Of a DNA stretch of 29,448 nt, positions 22,615 to 29,448 are shown piece by piece. This DNA comes from a virus: positions 1 through 29,448 of the IMG/VR virus record IMGVR_UViG_3300046373_000251. One strand, given 5' to 3'. Both the position numbers and the translations under genes were made by a program. How positions within the stretch are numbered: position 1 is the first letter of the stretch; each line of letters starts with the position of its first letter. The notes under the pieces are model-generated. The model had not been told where the DNA came from. It searched no databases and worked only from the letters and a program-made list of their open reading frames with translations.

Positions 22615-22960
22615 CTTTTATGCCAACACATATCTTTTTAAATTTTCCAAAAACAAAATAAGGGACTCCCCTGTAAAGCGGTCTTTCTGGATCAGACGGG
22701 TCGTGTTGAAAAAAATGACAACGTAGTGATCCACGACCTCTGCCACTCATGAATCGCTCTCTTGAGACAATGGTCACTGAGTATATCCGGTAGTTTGAAT
22801 TAACAGACGGATATTCAATATTAAATCGCTCGATCGTACTCGCAAAGCCATGATTCTCTGAATCACATTCTAATTTAATTTTTTTAACAAATGCCGAGCT
22901 TGTCAGTGCTTCCATAGCTTCATAATCAAAAGGGATAAATTTATTTTTAGTAGCAACCAT
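22607..22960 (-). CDS. Early phage protein, 117 residues, unknown
   Basis: ATG 22960 is preceded by GGAGG at seven bases; the preceding TTG codon is less likely. The product is beta-rich and basic (FVKKIKLECDSENHGFAST, then YRIYSVTIVSRERFMSGRG, RGSLRCHFF) and ends with PYFVFGKFKKICVGIKDE. It is the first gene of the early run that includes HNH and DnaD. A short inverted repeat (ACCGC...GCGGT) lies about 25 bases upstream and could be an operator. I do not recognise the family. Confidence 0.6.
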   Translation of the reverse strand: MVATKNKFIPFDYEAMEALTSSAFVKKIKLECDSENHGFASTIERFNIEYPSVNSNYRIYSVTIVSRERFMSGRGRGSLRCHFFQHDPSDPERPLYRGVPYFVFGKFKKICVGIKDE

Positions 22961-23037
22961 CAAAGCTCCTCCTCATTGCCATAACCGCGTTATTGCGGTA
23001 TAATTGCTATATTGCTTTTCTTAAATTATTAACGTGT

Positions 23038-23063
23038 GGCAGCCCCCGAAGGCTGTCATTTTT
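23038..23063 (+). terminator. Plus-oriented terminator-like hairpin
   Basis: GGCAGCC (23038-23044) pairs with GGCTGTC (23051-23057), including one G-T pair, around a six-base loop, then ATTTTTC follows on the plus strand. No plus-strand gene precedes it within 1 kb, so it may end an antisense or RNA transcript. It lies in the 22961-23353 gap, which otherwise holds a microgene and the structured element described separately. Confidence 0.4.
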
Positions 23064-23068
23064 CTGTT

Positions 23069-23104
23069 TAAAATAGCTTGGCCGGTCCTTAAACCGACCA
23101 AGCT
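23069..23104 (-). terminator. Terminator after the 23-residue microgene
   Basis: AGCTTGG (23075-23081) pairs with CCAAGCT (23098-23104) and CGGT with ACCG inside, one mismatch between, six-base loop. ATTTTAAAC follows on the minus strand. It starts 15 bases after the microgene stop, as a transcription end would. Confidence 0.5.
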
Positions 23105-23118
23105 GCACGCAGTGAAAA

Positions 23119-23190
23119 CTACTCGCCCTCTTCTTCTGTCCCAACTTCTTCTGATTCCTCAGCTGCAACAACCGAATACAATTTCAACAT
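23119..23190 (-). CDS. Microgene, 23-residue acidic peptide
   Basis: ATG 23190 has GAGGTG six bases upstream. It encodes MLKLYSVVAAEESEEVGTEE and ends EGE before TAG. A hydrophobic N-terminus is followed by a strongly acidic tail. The frame is flanked by a structured element upstream and a terminator downstream, so it looks like a self-contained unit rather than chance. Peptides this short cannot be assigned by similarity by eye. It could be a leader peptide, a regulator or a non-functional frame. Confidence 0.45.
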   Translation of the reverse strand: MLKLYSVVAAEESEEVGTEEEGE

Positions 23191-23252
23191 ATGTATCACC
23201 TCACTTTGAGATATCGGAGCATAATTAGAACCGTGAATTCAATCAGCCCTCG

Positions 23253-23352
23253 GATGCTTGTCCGCATCGCTGAGAGTACACACCAAACGGTAGAAGGGGG
23301 AGGACTACTTGGCTAAGTGAGTACTCTCAGCGACAAGGAAAAACCCTTGTCG
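23253..23352 (-). ncRNA. Highly structured element with C-rich loop, candidate regulatory RNA
   Basis: Three hairpins lie in 100 bases. CGACAAGG/CCTTGTCG (23331-23338 with 23345-23352) is a perfect eight-base-pair stem. A perfect 12-base-pair inverted repeat (23268-23279 with 23321-23332) encloses a 41-base loop. A small GATGC/GCATC hairpin follows. Read on the minus strand, the large loop carries CCTCCCCC, complementary to Shine-Dalgarno sequences. It lies between the stop of the membrane-protein gene and the microgene. On the plus strand the same loop gives GGGGGAGG followed by TTG and a stop three codons later. Confidence 0.4.
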
Positions 23353-23353
23353 G

Positions 23354-23671
23354 TTAAATATGATCTTGCTTATTTAGATCCCATTGAGCTATACTGGGTC
23401 TAATCACATTTTGGAACGGTTCAATCGGATGGTGACCTGACGGGGTTGCCATCTTTTCTATTTCCTCATAATGGTCCAATATTTCGGGTGTCCACCATTC
23501 GCAAAATTCTGCCGTTGCTGCACGCGCTGGAGCTATCTTGTAATTACTGACAGGTGTTTCTAGTAAATCTTCATCCGGAAGCCTGTCCGACCAGGTTGCA
23601 AAAAGTAAAAATATTAAAAGAAATACAACAGTGGTAACAATTAATGATGGTGCAGATAATTCAGTAGGCAT
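23354..23671 (-). CDS. Small single-pass membrane protein, unknown
   Basis: A 105-residue protein with an N-terminal hydrophobic segment (about residues 8-25, SLIVTTVVFLLIFLLFATW), then a soluble acidic part with EFCEWWTPEILDHYEEIEKM and a hydrophilic tail. GGAGGGG is six bases before ATG. It follows the XRE gene 23686-23988 by 14 bases and is probably in the same transcript. Small membrane proteins beside phage repressors can act in exclusion or lysis timing, but nothing here shows it. Confidence 0.6.
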   Translation of the reverse strand: MPTELSAPSLIVTTVVFLLIFLLFATWSDRLPDEDLLETPVSNYKIAPARAATAEFCEWWTPEILDHYEEIEKMATPSGHHPIEPFQNVIRPSIAQWDLNKQDHI

Positions 23672-23685
23672 TCAAGCCCCTCCTC

Positions 23686-23988
23686 TTAAATAGAAATTTC
23701 TAACATGTCTATCCCTGACTTGATTTGCATAAAAGCCATTTTATACACAGCATTTCTTTTCCATACCTCGCTACTGTCCCCAACCACATCAATGCCGATT
23801 AACTCAGAGCGGTTTGTCGCTATTCCCCACCTCTTCACAAAGTCGTAACTCAGAGTTGGTACGCGGCCATTCTCCACCTTGGATATGTACGAGCGATCTA
23901 CAAACATTTTGTCCGCAAGCTCTTCTTGCGATATGTTTGCCTCTTCCCGACACCGTTTCAACAACTGATGCAAATGAAGGTTTTTCAT
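23686..23988 (-). CDS. XRE-family HTH regulator
   Basis: A 100-residue protein. The N-terminal 60 residues are a helix-turn-helix (LLKRCREEANISQEELADKM, then VDRSYISKVENGRVPT). The remaining 40 residues are helical with no recognisable protease or dimerisation motif. GGAGG lies ten bases before ATG. Upstream (24019-24079) are a GTCAC/GTGAC inverted repeat and one or two LexA-like boxes, so it may be controlled by its own product or the SOS response. It lies between the excisionase-like gene and the early genes, as expected for an early switch regulator. Confidence 0.75.
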   Translation of the reverse strand: MKNLHLHQLLKRCREEANISQEELADKMFVDRSYISKVENGRVPTLSYDFVKRWGIATNRSELIGIDVVGDSSEVWKRNAVYKMAFMQIKSGIDMLEISI

Positions 23989-24018
23989 GTCGTTTTCACC
24001 TCCATCTTTGCTTGATTC

Positions 24019-24034
24019 GTCACTACTATGTGAC
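24019..24034. promoter_or_regulatory. GTCAC/GTGAC inverted repeat, possible operator
   Basis: GTCAC and GTGAC are separated by six bases (24019-24034), 31 bases upstream of the XRE start codon on the minus strand. The position suits an autoregulatory operator for that protein. Confidence 0.35.
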
Positions 24035-24052
24035 TGAAATATGATGTAATAT

Positions 24053-24079
24053 GAACATATGTTCTAAGAATGTTTGTTC
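24053..24079. promoter_or_regulatory. Tandem LexA/DinR-like boxes
   Basis: GAACATATGTTC (24053-24064) is a perfect match to the Gram-positive SOS-box core GAAC-N4-GTTC. GAATGTTTGTTC (24068-24079) is a one-mismatch copy three bases further on. They lie 65-91 bases upstream of the XRE gene on the minus strand. I see no clear -35/-10 pair overlapping them, so the regulated promoter is uncertain. Confidence 0.5.
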
Positions 24080-24161
24080 TACTTCGCAACACCCCTCTCA
24101 AAGTTTCTCGCTTGTACCCCTCACTTATGGCCTGCTGCCACCCAGCGGCAGGCTACTTTCC

Positions 24162-24368
24162 TTAAGAAGTTTGCGCGAGTGAAATCTTGTTTAACCATCG
24201 AACGAAATCTTCTTTTTTGACCCTGATTGATGCCCCGATCTTGAATACCTTAAGACCTCCTGCATCCTCCTTCAATTGGAACAATTCATAAACACGTCTA
24301 CGAGAGATTTGAAGATATTTTGCAACGTGGGCTGCTGTCAGGATTTCGGGTAGTTGATCTAAGTTCAT
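24162..24368 (-). CDS. Excisionase-type HTH (MerR-like HTH_17) protein
   Basis: A 68-residue protein starting at ATG 24368, with GGGGGG eight bases upstream; the longer frame to 24407 lacks a site. The sequence PEILTAAHVAKYLQISRRRV, then YELFQLKED, then FKIGASIRVKKEDFVRWL is a winged-helix DNA-binding domain of the excisionase family: helix-turn-helix followed by the wing IGASIRV. It could bend att DNA for excision or act as a small transcription regulator. Its location about 2 kb from the integrase in the switch region suits a recombination directionality factor, but its role is not proven by sequence. Confidence 0.75.
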   Translation of the reverse strand: MNLDQLPEILTAAHVAKYLQISRRRVYELFQLKEDAGGLKVFKIGASIRVKKEDFVRWLNKISLAQTS

Positions 24369-24420
24369 GTCTAACACCCCCCCTCTTTTAATAAATAAAT
24401 TCCACACCCAGTAACTTTAT

Positions 24421-24654
24421 TTAACCAGTGTTAACAATTTTAAGCGTAACGCTTAGTTCTTTTGAAAAAAATAATTCTGGTTTTTCATGAAGAGCATCCG
24501 CCACGGAGAACAAGTCATCAACGCTTAATCTATTTTTCCCTTTAGTGATATCACCGTACCAGGAAGGAGTCTTATTGCAATGCTTGGCTATATGCGTCTT
24601 AGTGACACCTTTGCTTTTTCTAACTATTTCTATGTTTGAAACAACAATATTCAA
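24421..24654 (-). CDS. XRE-family Cro-like regulator
   Basis: A 77-residue HTH protein (IEIVRKSKGVTKTHIAKHCN, then WYGDITKGKNRLSVDDLFSV). The start is TTG 24654 with GGAGG ten bases upstream. It is transcribed divergently from the CI-like repressor at 24810, from a strong promoter (24701-24729) whose spacer carries an operator. This is the Cro or early-gene side of a classic lysis-lysogeny switch. One perfect copy of the operator lies inside its own coding sequence near the 3' end (24441-24455), which could support DNA looping or roadblocking. Confidence 0.75.
   Translation of the reverse strand: MNIVVSNIEIVRKSKGVTKTHIAKHCNKTPSWYGDITKGKNRLSVDDLFSVADALHEKPELFFSKELSVTLKIVNTG
24441..24455. promoter_or_regulatory. 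Perfect operator copy inside the cro-like gene
   Basis: TAAGCGTAACGCTTA is a perfect 15-base palindrome, the same as the copy at 24675-24689 except for the central base. It lies 234 bases away within the coding sequence of the XRE gene, a position that suits looping between repressor-bound sites or a block to elongation. Confidence 0.65.
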
Positions 24655-24674
24655 CTTGCTTACACCTCCTTTAT

Positions 24675-24774
24675 TAAGCGTTACGCTTACTCTTATACAT
24701 AATATAAACTAAGCTTTACGCTTAGTCAAGACCTATTTTGTGCTTTTCGCTTAATATGTTATCCGTTCCGCTTA
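24675..24774. promoter_or_regulatory. Operator array between divergent repressor genes
   Basis: Four sites related to TAAGCGTNACGCTTA stand in the divergent region: 24675-24689 (perfect), 24710-24724 (one mismatch), 24739-24753 (11 of 15) and 24760-24774 (12 of 15). The right half-site CGCTTA is conserved in all four. The first lies just downstream of the minus-strand -10, the second fills its spacer, and the last overlaps the plus-strand -35 region. This is the repressor-binding region of the genetic switch; graded similarity suggests ordered occupancy. Confidence 0.75.
24701..24729 (-). promoter_or_regulatory. Early (PR-like) promoter of the cro-like gene
   Basis: On the minus strand TTGACT (24724-24729) and TATATT (24701-24706) are exactly 17 bases apart, a strong sigma-A promoter. 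An operator occupies the spacer and another follows the -10, so repressor binding would block it directly. Confidence 0.8.
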
Positions 24775-24787
24775 ATGTTGTTATACT
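24759..24787 (+). promoter_or_regulatory. Repressor-maintenance (PRM-like) promoter
   Basis: TATACT (24782-24787) is a good -10, with only a weak -35 (TTATCC, 24759-24764) 17 bases upstream. The weak -35 overlaps operator 24760-24774, so repressor could activate or repress its own gene here. The GTG start follows 22 bases later. Confidence 0.5.
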
Positions 24788-24809
24788 ATATATAAAGGGG
24801 GGTTGATCG

Positions 24810-25154
24810 GTGGAAACACTTGGATCGAGATTGCGTAAGGCAAGGGATAACAAACACTTAAAACAAACTGATGTGGCTAAAATGTTAGAGGTTGAAGGGG
24901 GGACAATTTCGGGTTACGAGAGGAATTATAGAGATCCAGATACTGCTACTTTAGCAAGATTAGCAAAGATATATGGAGTTTCAACTGACTATCTAACTAC
25001 CGGAAAAGAAAATAATGACTTTACTGGTGAGGACGATGAAAAAGAGTTAATTATTAAAGAAACGAATGAAATCATGAGGGAATACGGAACAATTGAACAA
25101 GCTAGGGCGATGTTGGAACTGGCGAAATCTACGTTTAAAAGGAGTGAAAAATGA
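24810..25154 (+). CDS. CI-like XRE repressor
   Basis: A 114-residue protein starting with GTG, with AAAGGGGGG about seven bases upstream. Residues 1-65 form an HTH (LGSRLRKARDNKHLKQTDVA, then VEGGTISGYERNYRDPDTAT, LARLAKIYGVSTDYL), strongly like the small repressors of Bacillales phages. The C-terminal 45 residues are acidic and helical (ELIIKETNEIMREYGTIEQA). There is no LexA-type self-cleavage domain, so induction must use another route, such as the SOS-controlled small gene at 25373-25498. It reads away from the cro-like gene and overlaps the membrane-protein gene as ATGA. Confidence 0.82.
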   Translation: METLGSRLRKARDNKHLKQTDVAKMLEVEGGTISGYERNYRDPDTATLARLAKIYGVSTDYLTTGKENNDFTGEDDEKELIIKETNEIMREYGTIEQARAMLELAKSTFKRSEK

Positions 25155-25342
25155 AGCGTGATTTAATTCGATTTTTTGGTATTCTTATAACAATTATATT
25201 TTTTAGTTTATTTGTGTACCCCACCCCATACTACTATTCATATTATGAAAGCAGTCATTTTATTGTAAAGATCAATAGGTTTACAGGCAATGCTTATATA
25301 TTGAATCCATCATTAAAAGAATGGACAAAAATAGCAAAATAA
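25151..25342 (+). CDS. Small membrane protein co-transcribed with the repressor
   Basis: A 63-residue protein with one hydrophobic segment (about residues 6-24, IRFFGILITIIFFSLFVY). An exported or cytoplasmic tail contains IVKINRFTGNAYILNPS, a short beta motif I associate with small Bacillales membrane proteins. The start overlaps the repressor stop (ATGA), so it is expressed in the lysogen. That makes it a candidate for lysogenic conversion or superinfection exclusion, but this is inferred from position only. Confidence 0.6.
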   Translation: MKRDLIRFFGILITIIFFSLFVYPTPYYYSYYESSHFIVKINRFTGNAYILNPSLKEWTKIAK

Positions 25343-25364
25343 AAAAACGCCGGCGAAGGCGCTG
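25341..25364 (-). terminator. Terminator of the SOS-controlled small gene
   Basis: On the minus strand AGCGCC pairs with GGCGTT (stem 25347-25364, with wobble pairs) and is followed by a run of seven T. It starts nine bases after the 41-residue gene stop and faces the convergent end of the membrane-protein gene. Confidence 0.65.
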
Positions 25365-25372
25365 CAATTCTT

Positions 25373-25498
25373 CTATGTAAAGTTTTTAACAGTTTTTTTA
25401 AGCAAATTTAAATATATTATTAGTTCTTCCTTAGACCCTTTTTTCATTAAATCATTGATTTCCATAATAATTTTTCTCACCGTCTGATCATCGTCCAT
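25373..25498 (-). CDS. SOS-controlled 41-residue peptide, candidate antirepressor
   Basis: I choose ATG 25498 (MDDDQTVRKIIMEINDLMKK, then GSKEELIIYLNLLKKTVKN) because GGAG stands eight bases upstream and the promoter lies 38 bases further up. The longer frame to 25597 would run back through that promoter. The peptide is predicted to be two amphipathic helices and has no Cys or membrane segment. Its promoter has a LexA-like box in the spacer, so it should be made after DNA damage. Because the neighbouring repressor lacks a cleavage domain, a small helical protein that inactivates it is an attractive guess. No known antirepressor family is recognised. Confidence 0.6.
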   Translation of the reverse strand: MDDDQTVRKIIMEINDLMKKGSKEELIIYLNLLKKTVKNFT

Positions 25499-25535
25499 TA
25501 ATTCATCTCCCGAATTGTATTGCACCCGTGTTCTT

Positions 25536-25564
25536 ATTATATGAGAACATACGTTTGCTTTCAA
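25536..25564 (-). promoter_or_regulatory. LexA-controlled sigma-A promoter
   Basis: On the minus strand TTGAAA (25559-25564) and a perfect TATAAT (25536-25541) are 17 bases apart. The spacer holds a GAAC-ATAC-GTTT box (25545-25556 on the plus strand), a one-mismatch match to the Gram-positive SOS consensus. LexA there would occlude RNA polymerase. Confidence 0.75.
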
Positions 25565-25609
25565 GTTGTATTTTTCGACAAATAACGACATATACATGAA
25601 AGGTGATCT

Positions 25610-25846
25610 ATGGCTCTCCGGATAGGGAGAAGCCTTTTGCTAAGACGTTTGAAGGAATCAGGATTAACTCAAAGAGAGTTTGCGGACCGTCTTGGAGTTT
25701 GGGAATCCGTAGTATCTATGTGGATCAGTAGAGAAAGAACCATGTCCCTAGAAAAAGCACTTAATGCTGCTCATATCTTAGGTTGCGCGGTTGAAGATCT
25801 ACATGAAACAGAAGTTGTTCCTTTAAAAAAACGCAAAGGGCAATGA
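25610..25846 (+). CDS. XRE-family small HTH protein
   Basis: A 78-residue protein with one HTH (RRLKESGLTQREFADRLGVW, then ESVVSMWISRERTMSLEKAL) and a basic C-terminus (VPLKKRKGQ). AAGGTG is five bases before ATG. It is divergent from the SOS-controlled peptide and reads toward the riboswitch region on the opposite strand, so transcripts from that element would be antisense to it. The HTH resembles those of small phage repressors and activators; its operators are not obvious. Confidence 0.7.
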   Translation: MALRIGRSLLLRRLKESGLTQREFADRLGVWESVVSMWISRERTMSLEKALNAAHILGCAVEDLHETEVVPLKKRKGQ

Positions 25847-25877
25847 GGGGTTTTTCACTCTCTCCCGCCGAAATAAC

Positions 25878-25898
25878 TTCACGAATACGTGAAATTTT
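25878..25898 (+). terminator. Short hairpin after the small XRE gene
   Basis: TTCACG (25878-25883) pairs with CGTGAA (25888-25893) around AATA, followed by ATTTT on the plus strand. It lies 32 bases after the stop of the XRE gene and is a plausible weak terminator for it. Confidence 0.4.
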
Positions 25899-25903
25899 GA
25901 GAC

Positions 25904-26009
25904 AGAAAAAACCGCTAAATAAGGCAGCTCGTCCACCGTAGCATTCGCCCCAGGCCGTAGCTTTCCGTCCATGTCTTTCAACATGTTTGGCGTATCATAT
26001 AAAGCGGTT
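25904..26009 (-). promoter_or_regulatory. c-di-GMP-I (GEMM) riboswitch with terminator, apparently orphan
   Basis: On the minus strand the segment 25994-25922 reads GCC-AAAC, a CATGTT-GAAA-GACATG hairpin, GGACGGAAAGC, CTACGGCC, a middle loop, CTACGGTGG, and GAGCTGCC. These are the ordered conserved blocks of the c-di-GMP-I aptamer: AAAC, the GAAA-capped stem, GGACG-AAAGC and the repeated CGG arms. An outer stem (AGCGGTT with AACCGCT) then leads to a run of six T (25905-25910), a terminator-like expression platform. The next minus-strand frame is the 41-residue gene at 25498, which has its own promoter, so no sense gene is evident. Confidence 0.68.
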
Positions 26010-26114
26010 GTTGTTATTTGATAAACATAGCATAATTTAGCAAAATTCGTAAATGAACCAAAGGTCTCACTAATTAGTTATAAAGAACTAGGCAGTTAGC
26101 AAATACCTCAGCCG

Positions 26115-26450
26115 ATGAGGATTGAAAAAGAGGTTTTTAAATTGTTGTTAACCGCACTATCTATTTCATATTTTATTTTACACGGTTCGGTTGTGAAGTC
26201 TTCACAAGTGAGAAAAATGGGGGTAGGCAAAGTTCCACTTTTATACAAATCCATCATAGTTGAATTTTTGTTGAATATTTCAATTATATTCTATCTGGGG
26301 TTAGGTGTTTATTTATTATTCTTTTACAGTTGGAAGGTATTTATAATTCTTTTTATTTCAGGGGCACTCCTTGCTAATTTAATAATAATACCGATAATCG
26401 AAAGGATTTTTTATTATCCTATTTATCGTATTACCAAGGATTTTAGATAA
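26115..26450 (+). CDS. Multi-pass small membrane protein, unknown
   Basis: A 111-residue protein with three or so hydrophobic segments (about residues 9-24, 46-70 and 74-97; LLNISIIFYLGLGVYLLFF is the clearest). It is AT-rich in codon use, like the HEPN gene. The start is uncertain: ATG 26115 has no ribosome binding site, while TTG 26142 has AAAGAGG eight bases upstream. It lies between the riboswitch and the integrase and could be lysogenic cargo. No family is recognised. Confidence 0.45.
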   Translation: MRIEKEVFKLLLTALSISYFILHGSVVKSSQVRKMGVGKVPLLYKSIIVEFLLNISIIFYLGLGVYLLFFYSWKVFIILFISGALLANLIIIPIIERIFYYPIYRITKDFR

Positions 26451-26496
26451 ATATTAAACAATCCTTAATGTCTATTTATAGAAAGAAGGAAAGAGA

Positions 26497-27723
26497 ATGC
26501 AAGGACACTTCTATAAACCAAATTGTAAGTGCATAGATTCTAAGGGGGAAAGTAAGAAATCAAAAAAATGTTCTTGCGGAGCCACCTGGTCCTATATTTT
26601 AGATGTTGGTTTTCAAGCAACCGGCAAGCGTAAGCAAAAGAAAAAAGGCGGATTTCGAACTAAGGGGGACGCGGAAGAAGCAGCTGCACTACTTGTTGCT
26701 GAGTTGGCCAAAGGAACCTATGTTGAAGAATCGAATATCAACTTCAAAGAATTCTCGCAAGTGTGGTTAGATGCCTATATAAACAAAGGCAAGGTGAAGA
26801 ATGGTACAATCCGGGTGAGGAAACATGAAATAGGTAACCTAATGCCTTATTTTGAATTTTTAAAAATGAAAGAAATTACACGACAACAATATCAAGATGC
26901 ATTAAACGATCTTAAAAAACGGCTTGCTGATAATACTGTAGACGGTATCCATTCCACTGGAAGAACTATATTTAAATATGCGGTAGAGATCGGAAGCATC
27001 AGAACGGATCCTACTCAATATACTTATGTCCCAAAGGTACAAAAAACACTTGAGCAAGTAGAACAAGAAAAAATAAATATTAAATACCTCGAAAAAGAAG
27101 AATTGGCGCTGCTTCTGAAAACAGCCAAAGAAAAAGGGATGTCCGATGATTATCTTATTTTTTTAATACTCTCTTACAGCGGATTACGAGTTGGGGAATT
27201 ATGCGCCCTTAAAAGAACGGATTTTGATTTCAAGGAGCATAAAGTGAATGTAACAAAGACTTACTATAACCCAAATAACAATACAGTCGAATATGTTTTA
27301 GGAACCCCGAAAACAAAAAAATCTGTTAGAAAAATAGATCTAGAACCTATCATATTCGATGAATTAGAAAAACATTTCAAGCAACAAGATGATTATAAAA
27401 GAGACCAAGGAGATAATTATTACGACAAAGATTATGTGTTCGTTAGCACTGAGTATCCAGGTTATCCTTACTACATTAAAAAAATTCAAAATCGGTTTAA
27501 ACTGTTGTTGAAGCTAGCTGGGCTAAATCAAGAGCTCACCCCACATTCCTTGCGACATACTCACACATCGCTTCTCGCTGAAGCAGGAGTAGGTTTAATT
27601 GACATTATGGATCGACTAGGGCATGAGGATGATGAAACAACAAAATACGTTTATCTGCACGTTACAAAGGCTAAAAAGAAAGAAGCCTCCCAAAAGTTCG
27701 GAGAACTCATGAGAAGCTTCTAA
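26497..27723 (+). CDS. int: Phage tyrosine integrase
   Basis: A 408-residue site-specific recombinase of the Tn916/phage type. The N-terminus has four Cys (C10, C12, C25, C27) and a basic arm-binding region (GKRKQKKKGGFRTKGDAEEA). A SAM-like core-binding domain covers about 83-180. The catalytic domain holds R231 (GLRVGE), Lys near 272-275, H350 and R353 (HSLRHTH), H376 (LGHEDD) and Y386 (VYLHVT). A good ribosome binding site (AAGGAAAGA) precedes ATG. It is the last prophage gene before host groEL, reads toward it, and is followed by repeats that suit arm-type binding. It should integrate and, with the excisionase-like protein, excise the phage. Confidence 0.93.
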   Translation: MQGHFYKPNCKCIDSKGESKKSKKCSCGATWSYILDVGFQATGKRKQKKKGGFRTKGDAEEAAALLVAELAKGTYVEESNINFKEFSQVWLDAYINKGKVKNGTIRVRKHEIGNLMPYFEFLKMKEITRQQYQDALNDLKKRLADNTVDGIHSTGRTIFKYAVEIGSIRTDPTQYTYVPKVQKTLEQVEQEKINIKYLEKEELALLLKTAKEKGMSDDYLIFLILSYSGLRVGELCALKRTDFDFKEHKVNVTKTYYNPNNNTVEYVLGTPKTKKSVRKIDLEPIIFDELEKHFKQQDDYKRDQGDNYYDKDYVFVSTEYPGYPYYIKKIQNRFKLLLKLAGLNQELTPHSLRHTHTSLLAEAGVGLIDIMDRLGHEDDETTKYVYLHVTKAKKKEASQKFGELMRSF

Positions 27724-27735
27724 TTTTTTAATCCT

Positions 27736-27755
27736 AATGTTACCCAAATGTTACC
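27736..27755. repeat. Direct repeats, candidate integrase arm sites
   Basis: AATGTTACC occurs at 27736-27744 and again at 27747-27755, an 11-base period. Short direct repeats just after the integrase gene and beside the host junction are typical arm-type binding sites. The attachment core itself cannot be fixed because the other prophage end is outside the window. Confidence 0.5.
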
Positions 27756-27775
27756 TTTTTGAAGTAATTAAGCTT

Positions 27776-27810
27776 ACGAACCCTTATTGTATAAGGCGTC
27801 GTAGGTTTTT

Positions 27811-27812
<2 letters not shown>
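27776..27812 (+). terminator. Terminator of the integrase gene overlapping the groEL end
   Basis: CCTTAT (27782-27787) pairs with ATAAGG (27791-27796), flanked by ACGA/TCGT pairing (27776-27779 with 27799-27802), then seven T at 27806-27812 on the plus strand. The T run covers part of the groEL stop codon on the other strand, so this sequence is shared between host gene end and phage transcript end. Confidence 0.5.

Positions 27813-29448
<1,636 letters not shown>

Noticed and set aside
23238-23352. Intrinsic terminator reading of the 23331-23352 hairpin
   Set aside because: The T run lies in the loop and not after the stem on either strand, so it is not a standard terminator.

Overview
This window is most of a temperate bacteriophage genome (prophage) integrated beside the 3' end of a host groEL gene. 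The GroEL sequence, the strong GGAGG-type ribosome binding sites and the many TTG/GTG starts point to a low-to-medium GC Bacillales host. Paenibacillus or a close relative is my inference from the GroEL and phage protein flavour. The left end of the prophage lies outside the window.

Layout, right to left (the direction of most transcription). 29448-27811: complete host groEL, minus strand. 27723-26497: plus-strand tyrosine integrase with candidate arm-site repeats and a terminator against groEL. 26450-23354: lysogeny and switch region. It holds a CI-like XRE repressor (+) and a divergent XRE/Cro-like gene (-), separated by an array of related 15-bp operators. It also holds an excisionase-like HTH protein, two further XRE proteins, small membrane proteins, a LexA-box promoter driving a 41-residue peptide, and an apparently orphan c-di-GMP-I riboswitch on the minus strand. 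23352-14889: early genes, all minus strand. These include a structured RNA candidate with a 23-residue microgene, an HNH-fold protein, a DnaD-type initiator with a likely internal origin, zinc-binding proteins, an AcrIIA9/PcfK-like protein, PcfJ, a DUF3102 coiled-coil protein, DUF4406 and several unknowns. 14688-12021: an ArpU-like late regulator, a second catalytic-domain-only tyrosine recombinase, and a RyR plus Acb2/Tad1-type fusion. 11846-1: late operon in the order TerS, TerL, small membrane protein, portal, scaffold, major capsid, decoration-like protein, head-tail adaptor, nozzle-like protein and a truncated tail fibre. No tape measure, tail tube or tail chaperone genes lie between adaptor and fibre, which suggests podovirus-like short-tail architecture.

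The most interesting content is defence-related. A plus-strand, AT-rich ApeA-like HEPN gene with its own promoter sits inside the minus-strand late operon. The prophage also carries a likely cyclic-nucleotide sponge (Acb2/Tad1 hairpin fused to RyR) and a likely Cas9-inhibitor family protein (AcrIIA9). It therefore seems to carry both a defence gene and two counter-defence genes. Other notable points are the SOS promoter, the riboswitch with no obvious sense gene, the operator lying inside the cro-like coding sequence, and a C-rich-loop RNA candidate. All functional calls rest on reading motifs by eye; no database search was possible.
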